DNA from: Candidatus Latescibacterota bacterium
GTDB taxonomy: Bacteria; Latescibacterota; UBA2968; UBA8231
NCBI GenBank assembly: GCA_009691525.1
Contig: SICG01000025.1
Location: 1-37,156, forward strand
Length of the DNA stretch: 37,156 nucleotides
Direction: 5' to 3'
The notes beneath the pieces were generated by a model, which saw nothing but the letters and a program-made list of their open reading frames with translations, was not told where the DNA came from and ran no database searches. Position numbers and translations under genes: made by a program. Each line of letters begins with the position of its first letter. The first letter of the stretch is position 1. Below, piece by piece: positions 31,087-37,156 of the stretch.

Positions 31087-32258
31087 CAGAACTCTACCTG
31101 GCGCACCGGCACAAATCGCCCCTTTTGCGCCGACTCGGTGGCCGCCAGGCAGGCGTAGGCGCTCTGGATGCCGGTCTTGATGGGCGTGCGGGAGGGGCCG
31201 GCCCCTTTGATTACATCGAGGAAATTGTACCCCAGGGCCTGGTCGCCCCCAAAGTGGCTGGCCCCTTCTCCGGCCCGCTCCACAGCGCTGAAGGGGGCAT
31301 GGTGGCGCACCCGTTTGAGTTCGTTGGTGTACCAGTCGAAGCTAACCGTGCCTTGGTACCCGCTGACCGTGGCCCCGCGCGCCGCCGCGTCGCGCCGGCT
31401 GTAGAAAACCTGGGTGTAGACCCCATGGGCCCCGGAGGCGAATTCGAGCAGGGCGCTGGAGGCGTCTTCGTTGAGGCGGTGGCCTTCGCCGCAGTCCACG
31501 CTGTAGAGGCAGAGGTGGTCGGACTGGACGCCGCCGCTCTGGTTGCGGCGGCGGTTCTGGGGGCTTTCCAGGCAAATCTCCTGCTCGTCGCAGCGCGAAC
31601 AGACCAGCCCGGCCTTCTTTTTTCCGCCGAAGACCTGGCCGCGGGTGGCGGTGGCAGCCACCCGCACGATGGGCGAACCCATCAGATAAGCCAGGTAGTC
31701 GAAGTCGTGGGTGGCCTTTTGCAGGAAGAGTCCGTGGGTGATGCCCCAGTCGCGGTAGGGTTGTTCCCAATAGACGGTGCCGTAGGGCACGTAGTTGATG
31801 GCCGTCACGTGTACCGGGTCGCCCACCGCGCCTTCTTCGATAAAGTGGCGGCCCAGTTCGCACAGGGGGGAAACCCGCAGGGGGAAGCTGACCACGGCCT
31901 GACAACGGCTCTTGCGGAAGGCCTTTTCCAGGTCGGTGGCTTGTTTCATGGTGACCGCTACTGGTTTTTCCAGGAAGAGGGGTAGGTCGTAGCGGGCGGC
32001 CTGGATCGCGAAGGGGGTGTGCAGGTTGCAGCGGGTGCTAATGGCCAGGGCGTCGGGTTTGGCTCCCCGCACCAGTTCGTCCACCGACTTGTAGAAGACC
32101 GCGTCCTGGCGGTCGCACTCGGCCAGGCGACTGCGGGCGCCGGCCTCGTCGGGGTCCACCAGGCCCACCACCCGCACCGAGGGGTCGAGACGGCGCAGCA
32201 CCTGGTCGATGATGCCGTGGATGCGGCCCCCATATCCAATCACTCCCAGACGTATCAC
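31086..32258 (-). CDS. Gfo/Idh/MocA family oxidoreductase
   Basis: The protein is 390 aa. The Rossmann segment MIRLGVIGYGGRIHG leads, and the signature LEKPVA (E97-K98-P99) and HDFDY (H184) are in the expected order. These enzymes oxidise or reduce sugars or inositols with NAD(P). An insertion after residue 210 carries five Cys (220, 223, 229, 250, 256) that could hold a metal, an unusual but known variation of the family. The start is GTG 32258, with GGAGG 6 bases upstream and a GTGA overlap with the aldolase gene. It is followed by mutM with a one-base overlap. Confidence 0.9.
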   Translation of the reverse strand: MIRLGVIGYGGRIHGIIDQVLRRLDPSVRVVGLVDPDEAGARSRLAECDRQDAVFYKSVDELVRGAKPDALAISTRCNLHTPFAIQAARYDLPLFLEKPVAVTMKQATDLEKAFRKSRCQAVVSFPLRVSPLCELGRHFIEEGAVGDPVHVTAINYVPYGTVYWEQPYRDWGITHGLFLQKATHDFDYLAYLMGSPIVRVAATATRGQVFGGKKKAGLVCSRCDEQEICLESPQNRRRNQSGGVQSDHLCLYSVDCGEGHRLNEDASSALLEFASGAHGVYTQVFYSRRDAAARGATVSGYQGTVSFDWYTNELKRVRHHAPFSAVERAGEGASHFGGDQALGYNFLDVIKGAGPSRTPIKTGIQSAYACLAATESAQKGRFVPVRQVEF

Positions 32259-33073
32259 CGTGTTCCTCCTCTGCTCTTACGGGCGGCTTTGGGGCGTCCG
32301 GCCCCGTGGACCGGGCGCGCTGCTTTCAGGTTTCGGCTCAGGCCCTGGGCCAGATGGCCGGCCAGGTCGCCGATGAGGATCAGGTCGAAGCCGCGGTCGA
32401 ACCAGGCGCGGGCCTCCTCGTCGGTGCCGGTCACCATGCCGGCGCAGCTGAGATGGGCGTGAGCCGCCTCGCGCACCTGCTCGATGGCGCGCAGGTGTTT
32501 GGGGGATTTCAGGTACTGGTCGGTCAAGCCCATGGTGCAGGCCAGGTCGTAGGGACCCACCAGCAGGGCATCCACCCAGTCACAGGCGGCCACCTGGGGG
32601 GCGAACTTCACGCCCAGGGGGGTCTCGATCTGGCACATGATGAAGAGATTGTCCTCGATCCGGGCCCAGTCGGCGCTAGTAACCCCGGCTACTGCCATAA
32701 TGCCCGGCCCGCCCATGCTGTGCCGGCCGCGGGGCGGCGAATACAGGGCGTTGAACAGGGTGCCGACCTGCTCGGCGGTCTCCACCCAGGGGACCATCAG
32801 GCCGCCGGCGCCGATGTCCACGCAGCGTTTGACCAGGTCGGCGGTGGCGCTCTGGGGCCGGATGAGCAGGGGCAGGTCGAGCAGGCGGGCGGCGCGGCAC
32901 AGCTCTTCGACCCGGGGGGCTTATAGGGCGCCGTGCTCCAGGTCGAGCACTACCAGGTCCAGCCCCTCCTGCTTGCATATTTCCAGATATCCGGGCCAGA
33001 AGGAGAGGCCCATCATCACGCCGACGACCTCCTGTCCATGGGCGACTTTTTCCTTCAGGGTGCTGGCTAACAT
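32255..33073 (-). pseudogene. HpcH/HpaI-type aldolase gene interrupted by an in-frame TAA
   Basis: From ATG 33073 the frame reads LASTLKEKVAHGQEVVGVMM and so on to EHGAL at codon 50, then TAA (32921-32923 on the plus strand). It then continues in the same frame as APRVEELCRAARLLDLPLLIRP to a final TGA, 271 sense codons in all. The family elements are all present: LDLEHG with the catalytic His, LIRPQSA, QIETPLGV (metal-binding Glu) and LLVGPYDLACTMGL. HpaI-type aldolases cleave 2-keto-3-deoxy or 4-hydroxy-2-keto acids into pyruvate and an aldehyde. The stop is a single-base problem: most single changes at this codon would restore the gene. GGAGAG precedes the ATG. Confidence 0.82.
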
Positions 33074-33100
33074 GCGTCTCTCCAGATGAGGGGTGTGACC

Positions 33101-33129
33101 AGTGTACGCTTCAATGGGACGGGGGTCAA
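33101..33129 (-). promoter_or_regulatory. Sigma70-like promoter for the aldolase-Gfo/Idh-mutM operon
   Basis: On the minus strand, TTGACC (33129-33124) and TACACT (33106-33101) are separated by 17 bases, about 28 bases upstream of the aldolase ATG. The 56-base gap after the Omp85-type gene is almost fully used by it. Confidence 0.5.
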
Positions 33130-34419
33130 TCAGAAGATGTTTCCCAGGGAAATGTCGATGCGATTTTCATCGTTTTCGGCGGAGAAGCGTGCCTCCATGT
33201 TGACGGCGAAGTCCTCGTCCCAGTAGAGCCGCATGCCGGCCCCGCCGGTCATGCGGGTGCCCGCCAGGGTCAGCGATCCCAGGTCGGGCCATACCCGGCC
33301 CAGGTCGACAAAGGCGATGCCGTTCCACTCCAGGTACTGCCGGAACAGGCGGTGGCGGTGCAGGATGCAGCGCAGCGCGGTGTTGGCGAAGAAGCGCACA
33401 TCGTCGATGAAGCGGTTGGTGTTAAATCCCCTCAGGGTCTCGTCTCCCCCCAGGCCGGTGACCCGGCGGCGTATACTGCCCAAGTCGCTGTACACATCGA
33501 TGGGGGTCTGCCCGTGCAGCACCTCAAAAACCATGCGGTTGGCCAGCAGCAGCGTCCGCCGCCCCAGGGAGAAGAAGCGGATGTCGGTCAGGGTGTAGCG
33601 GCGGAAATCGGTAGCGCCGACCAGGAAATCCTTCAATGAGGCGTCGCGCGAGATCTCGTAGGACCACTCGTGCAGAACGCCCCGCCTGGGGACGAACTCG
33701 TCGTCTCGGCTGTCCCAGCGCAGCATCAGGCCGGCCAGGCCGGAGAACCCTGCCTCGAGCCGGTGAGATCGCTGCTCAAAGAGCAGGGAGGCTGCGCCCG
33801 GCTGGGTGATCTCCACGTGTTTCAGGCCAAAGCCAAGAGCCAGCAGCACGGGCTTTCGGAGTTCGCGCACCAGGCTGAAGAGCAGCCTGGGCTTGCGGAG
33901 GGAATAGCGGTAGTACTGCGCGTCCCGGTAGAGGGGATGGCCGGGTTCGATGAAGGGTTTGTCGAAATGGGCGTCATTCCCCAGGCCATAGTACTGGCGC
34001 AGGCCCTTGCTGAAGTCGAACTGGAGGCGGAGCCCCCAGCCTATGCCGGCGATGCGGGGCACCTGCAATCTAAAAAAATAATCCCTTCGGTCCTCCTCGG
34101 ACTGGACCCAGGTGAGAATGACCTTGTAGCGAAAGGGGCGGCGGCGGTAATCGGTCAGTTTGAGCCGTCCGCCGTAGTTCCACCCGGAGTTCTGGCTGTA
34201 GTAGAGGATCGGCAGTCCGGTCAGGCCGTAGGGCGCCCCCCGGTAGCTGAACTGCCGGCGTCGGGATAACCACTGGGCCAGCTCCGCCGTGGCGTCCGCA
34301 AAATCCGACGCGGGCTGGTGCACCGGGGAATTCAGCGTATCGGCAGCCGCCCCAGCAGCGGCAGTGGGCAGGGCGGCACCAAGGCTCCAGAGCAGGAACA
34401 AGAGTAGGCAAGCGCTCAT
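33130..34419 (-). CDS. Omp85/BamA-like outer-membrane barrel protein (bacterial surface antigen family)
   Basis: The protein is 429 aa. It starts with a signal peptide (LLLFLLWSLGAALPTAAAGAAA). The rest is beta-barrel sequence with alternating polar and aromatic residues and ends in Phe (ISLGNIF), the typical outer-membrane beta-signal. The GLGGDETLRGFN segment is the Omp85-superfamily L/VRGF/Y motif of the L6 loop. There are no POTRA domains, so it is a short barrel-only type like the D15/surface-antigen proteins of unknown function seen in FCB genomes, not BamA or TamA itself. It supports a Gram-negative envelope. It is divergent from the REC-MBL gene. Confidence 0.85.
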   Translation of the reverse strand: MSACLLLFLLWSLGAALPTAAAGAAADTLNSPVHQPASDFADATAELAQWLSRRRQFSYRGAPYGLTGLPILYYSQNSGWNYGGRLKLTDYRRRPFRYKVILTWVQSEEDRRDYFFRLQVPRIAGIGWGLRLQFDFSKGLRQYYGLGNDAHFDKPFIEPGHPLYRDAQYYRYSLRKPRLLFSLVRELRKPVLLALGFGLKHVEITQPGAASLLFEQRSHRLEAGFSGLAGLMLRWDSRDDEFVPRRGVLHEWSYEISRDASLKDFLVGATDFRRYTLTDIRFFSLGRRTLLLANRMVFEVLHGQTPIDVYSDLGSIRRRVTGLGGDETLRGFNTNRFIDDVRFFANTALRCILHRHRLFRQYLEWNGIAFVDLGRVWPDLGSLTLAGTRMTGGAGMRLYWDEDFAVNMEARFSAENDENRIDISLGNIF

Positions 34420-34487
34420 GGCTCGAATTTCACCAAAGGATTGGGCAGGGTTAGCGAGATCAAAATCAGGGGGGTGTCAATTGGCGA

Positions 34488-34516
34488 TTGAACTCCGGGC
34501 ACAATATAGATATCAT
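34488..34516 (+). promoter_or_regulatory. Candidate promoter for the REC-MBL gene
   Basis: TTGAAC (34488-34493) and TATCAT (34511-34516) are separated by 17 bases, about 33 bases before ATG 34550. A perfect minus-strand TTGACA (34480-34475) nearby could serve the divergent outer-membrane gene, although its -10 is poor. Confidence 0.5.
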
Positions 34517-34549
34517 TATGCCTGGTTTTCTTGAAGGGAGGAATGGTCG

Positions 34550-35878
34550 ATGGCTGCACCGCGCCCGCGCCGCATCCTAGTCGCCGAAGACAGCCGTACC
34601 ATGGCCGCCTTTATGAGCCGCGTGCTGGAGAATGCCGGCTTTGAGATCATCCTGGCCCACGACGGGCAGGAATGCCTGGCCAAGGCCCGTACCACCGGGC
34701 CGGATCTGGTGATCCTGGATCTGATGATGCCCAAGATCCACGGCCTGGACGTGCTCAAGCAGCTCAAGGCGGATCCCCCCGATCCAGTGCCGGGGGTGAT
34801 GGTCTGTTCGGCCAAGGATTTCAAGACCGAGGTGGAGCAGGCCCGGGAGCTGGGCGCTTTCAGTTTCCTGTCCAAACCCTTCTCCCACCACGAGCTCTTG
34901 GCGCAGGTCGAGGGTTTCTTCTCGGCCAATGGATCTGGCGTCGCCCCGGTGCAGGGCCTGGACCTGGGGCCTGCGGAGGTGTTCCGGCCCCAGCTCAGGT
35001 CGGCGCACGGGATGTACCGGTTGTGGGGGACCCGGGGTTCGATCCCGGTTTCGGGACCCGGTTTTGTGCGGCATGGAGGCAACACCTCCTGCATGGAGGT
35101 CGGCCACCAGGAGGACCGCATCTTCTTCGACGCGGGCTCGGGGATCCGCGACCTGGGGCTTTCCCTGCTGGCGGGTCCGCCCTGCCATCTCCACCTTTTT
35201 ATCACCCACACCCACTGGGACCATATCCAGGGCTTCCCCTTTTTTGCCCCGGCCTTCACCCCCGGTTTTGAGATCACCCTGTACGCCCCGCCCAACACCG
35301 ACAAGGACCTGGAGTCCATCTTCCGCGGCCAGCTGGACCGGGCCTATTTCCCAGTGCAGATGGAGGACATGCGCGCCCACCTGGAATTCAAGCACCTGCA
35401 GGGCAATGCGCTGGAGATCGGCGACTGCCGCGTGTCGTGGGAGTACACCTTGCATCCCAGCCCCACCGTGGGGTACAAGGTCGAGATGGGCGGGCACAGC
35501 CTGGCCTACGTGCCGGACAACGAGTTCCTCAAGGGGTATCTGGGGCCTCCCGCCGAGGTGGGCCGCGACAGCCAGTTGCTGGGTATCCACGCCAGGCTGA
35601 TCGAGTTCCTCAGCGGGGTGGATGTGCTCATCCACGAGGCTCAGTACACCAACGAGGAGTATCTCAAAAAAATAGGCTGGGGCCACACCTCGCTTTCCAA
35701 CGCCTGCGCCCTGATCCGGCACACCGGGGCAAGAAAATGGATCGTGACCCATCACGATCCCATTCACGACGACGAATTCCTCCAGCGCAAGCTCAACCTC
35801 ACCCAGCAGTTGCTCAGTGAACTGGGATGCCCCCCTGAGGTGGAGCACGGCCACGATGGTTTGGTGGGATATTTGTGA
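34550..35878 (+). CDS. Receiver domain fused to a metallo-beta-lactamase-fold hydrolase
   Basis: The protein is 442 aa. Residues 8-122 are a CheY-like receiver with the acidic pair E13/D14, phospho-acceptor D57 (ILDLMMP), S87 and K109 (SKPF). Residues about 155-442 are a metallo-beta-lactamase fold with the THTHWDH motif (H220, H222, D224, H225), WGTRGSIPV and GGNTSCMEV early, and HEAQYT, GHTS and THHDP later. This resembles the RNase Z/phosphodiesterase-like MBL branch. It is a response regulator with an enzymatic output, so phosphorylation could control a hydrolase. GGGAGG lies 8 bases before ATG 34550. Its stop overlaps the PAS sensor start (GTGA). The substrate (nucleotide, phosphodiester or other) is unknown. 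Confidence 0.92.
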   Translation: MAAPRPRRILVAEDSRTMAAFMSRVLENAGFEIILAHDGQECLAKARTTGPDLVILDLMMPKIHGLDVLKQLKADPPDPVPGVMVCSAKDFKTEVEQARELGAFSFLSKPFSHHELLAQVEGFFSANGSGVAPVQGLDLGPAEVFRPQLRSAHGMYRLWGTRGSIPVSGPGFVRHGGNTSCMEVGHQEDRIFFDAGSGIRDLGLSLLAGPPCHLHLFITHTHWDHIQGFPFFAPAFTPGFEITLYAPPNTDKDLESIFRGQLDRAYFPVQMEDMRAHLEFKHLQGNALEIGDCRVSWEYTLHPSPTVGYKVEMGGHSLAYVPDNEFLKGYLGPPAEVGRDSQLLGIHARLIEFLSGVDVLIHEAQYTNEEYLKKIGWGHTSLSNACALIRHTGARKWIVTHHDPIHDDEFLQRKLNLTQQLLSELGCPPEVEHGHDGLVGYL

Positions 35879-37156
35879 GCCGCCAACTCGAGGAGCAACT
35901 CGCGCAGCGCCGGATGCGGGAGGAGGAGCAGTACCGCGAGCTGCAGCGCGAGGCGGCCGAGCGCCGGCGCGCCGAAAGGGAACTGGACCATTTCTTTGTC
36001 CTGGCCGCCGACATGCTCTGCATCGCCGGTTTCGACGGCTATTTCAAACGCCTCAATCCGGCCTGGGAGCAGCTGCTGGGATACTCGACCGCCGAGCTCT
36101 TGCAGCGGCCCCTACTCGACCTAGTCCATCCGCGGGACCTCCGGATCGGCACTGCTGCGCTGCGCCAGGTAGCCAACGGGGAGGAGATCCGCGATCTGGA
36201 ATGCCGCCTCCGCTGCCGGGATGGAAGCTTTCGCTGGATTCTGTGGAGCGCCGTTGCGCTACCGGATCGGCAGCTGATCTACGCCACTGGCCGCGACATT
36301 ACTCGGCGCAAGCAGGCCGAGGAGGAGCAGCGGCGGCGGCTCTTGTTGGAGGGGGTGCACCGGGCGGTGCTGGAGATGGAGCGGGTCGAGGACTTCGAGC
36401 AGGTCATTCTGGTGCTGTCCAGGCAATTGCAGGAAGCCGGTCTGGATTTCGAGATGGTAGGGGTCAACATCATCGAGGAGGAGCAGGACCGGTTCCACTC
36501 CTATGGCGCACCCTTCGGGGCGGGCCAGTGTGTGCTGAGTGTGGATCCGATCGCGGGGACGCCGAGCATCGAGGAGTTGGTGCAGTACTGGCACCGGGGC
36601 GAGGTCTGGGAACGGGTGCCGGAACAGCTCCTCATTCCCAATGTCCCCAACTACCGACCAAGCCTGGTGGTGGATGTGCCCTTCACCGAAGGCACGGTGG
36701 CGCTGGGCCTACACGCCAGGCCTGGGGAGACTGCCGGAGTAATCGCTTTACTACAAGATATGGGTCCGCTGATCAGCTTGGGGTACCGGCGGGCCCGCGA
36801 TATGGATCGACGTCGCCAGGCGGAGGCCGAGTTGATCCATTCGGCGATGGAAGCCGAAGCGGCCAGCCGCCTGCACCGCTCCGTGGTGGACAACATTATC
36901 GATGCGGTTATCACCCTCGACGAGCAGGGACGCATCGAATCCTTCAACCCGGCGGCCGAGCAGATCTTTGGCTACCAGGCTGCCGAGGTGCTGGGCCAGG
37001 ACTTTGGCATCCTGATGCCAGAAAGCTACCGCAGCGGCCGGTCGGGGTACGCCGCCCGCTTCATGCGCCTGGCGGTCAAGCGGGTGGTGGGCACCAGCCG
37101 CCAGGTCTGGGGCCGGCGCCAGGACGGCAGCATCTTCCCCATGGACATGGCCGCCG
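35875..37156 (+). CDS. Multi-PAS sensor protein, probably a histidine kinase (3' end outside window)
   Basis: The frame opens at GTG 35875 overlapping the preceding stop, and is open to the last base (427 full codons). After an Arg/Glu-rich coiled segment (SRQLEEQLAQRRMREEEQYRE), the first PAS domain runs to about residue 145 (FFVLAADMLCIAGFDGYF; RLNPAWEQLLGYSTAEL; GRDITRRKQAEEE). A GAF-like region follows (about 160-310), then a second PAS begins near 342 (VVDNIIDAVITLDEQGRIES; FNPAAEQIFGYQAAEVLGQDF) and is cut by the window edge. The translational coupling to the REC-MBL gene suggests it phosphorylates that regulator, but no kinase domain is visible, so it could also be a cyclase or cyclic di-GMP enzyme. 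Confidence 0.87.
   Translation, partial: MSRQLEEQLAQRRMREEEQYRELQREAAERRRAERELDHFFVLAADMLCIAGFDGYFKRLNPAWEQLLGYSTAELLQRPLLDLVHPRDLRIGTAALRQVANGEEIRDLECRLRCRDGSFRWILWSAVALPDRQLIYATGRDITRRKQAEEEQRRRLLLEGVHRAVLEMERVEDFEQVILVLSRQLQEAGLDFEMVGVNIIEEEQDRFHSYGAPFGAGQCVLSVDPIAGTPSIEELVQYWHRGEVWERVPEQLLIPNVPNYRPSLVVDVPFTEGTVALGLHARPGETAGVIALLQDMGPLISLGYRRARDMDRRRQAEAELIHSAMEAEAASRLHRSVVDNIIDAVITLDEQGRIESFNPAAEQIFGYQAAEVLGQDFGILMPESYRSGRSGYAARFMRLAVKRVVGTSRQVWGRRQDGSIFPMDMAA

Noticed and set aside
32921..32923. TAA in the aldolase gene as programmed read-through.
   Set aside because: TAA is not used for selenocysteine or pyrrolysine, and no special downstream structure is evident.
35032..35052. A tRNA T-arm-like sequence (ggggttcgatccc) at 35036-35048.
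   Set aside because: It lies inside the REC-MBL gene, encoding the conserved WGTRGSIP segment, and no acceptor, D or anticodon arms fit around it.

Overview
The window is GC-rich bacterial chromosome, densely packed with genes on both strands. No gene-free stretch exceeds about 270 bases. There is no rRNA, tRNA, CRISPR array, transposase or phage gene. Several features point to the FCB superphylum, perhaps a candidate phylum such as Latescibacterota. The best clue is an M28 peptidase ending in a type IX secretion-type C-terminal domain (FPNPF ... sGvYaY). Others are a CBM9/ten-blade propeller/Y_Y_Y sensor, futalosine-pathway menaquinone genes (mqnB, mqnD), and a UbiA-family prenyltransferase resembling archaeal-type ether-lipid enzymes. 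No phylogenetic marker was compared, so the placement is an inference.

Layout. 1-1453: the 3' end of a basic protein with nine 48-bp repeats, then an acetamidase/formamidase. 1509-5170 (minus): polyphosphate kinase followed by a GlmU-like nucleotidyltransferase. 5287-7137 (minus): an MDR dehydrogenase and a TIM-barrel isomerase, divergent from 7246-10367 (plus): D-2-hydroxyacid dehydrogenase, TIM-barrel isomerase and glycosyltransferase. 10370-16675 is a region of damaged genes: a frameshifted propeller sensor, a truncated receiver domain and a frameshifted HD-GYP gene, with an intact hicAB module and an aldose-epimerase-like gene between them. 16672-20303 (plus): mqnB, mqnD, a fumarylacetoacetate-hydrolase-family gene and a ketopantoate-reductase-like gene. 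20313-24983 (minus): DUF423, TIM-barrel, hisS and DgoD-like dehydratase genes downstream of the UbiA gene. 25095-27438 (plus): HU and the secreted M28 peptidase. 27435-29482 (minus): sirC-like, moaB-like, rhodanese and a membrane zinc-ribbon gene, divergent from clpP (29613-30215). 30274-34419 (minus): mutM, a Gfo/Idh oxidoreductase, an HpaI-type aldolase with an in-frame stop, and an Omp85-type barrel. 34550-37156 (plus): a receiver/metallo-beta-lactamase fusion coupled to a PAS sensor protein that runs off the window.

Functionally, the dominant theme is handling of sugars and sugar acids: three TIM-barrel isomerases, a DgoD-like dehydratase, a FAH-family enzyme, an HpaI aldolase, Gfo/Idh, D-2-hydroxyacid and MDR dehydrogenases, and a DUF4432 epimerase. 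They are scattered over several operons with no transporter in view. A second theme is signalling: HD-GYP, the propeller sensor, the receiver remnant, REC-MBL and the PAS protein. Many neighbours overlap by ATGA, GTGA, TAATG or TGATG, which suggests pervasive translational coupling.

Five inferred frameshifts (10870-15932) all fall in short G or C runs, so some of the apparent pseudogenes may be sequence errors. The most system-like element is the REC-MBL protein with its translationally coupled PAS sensor at the right edge.
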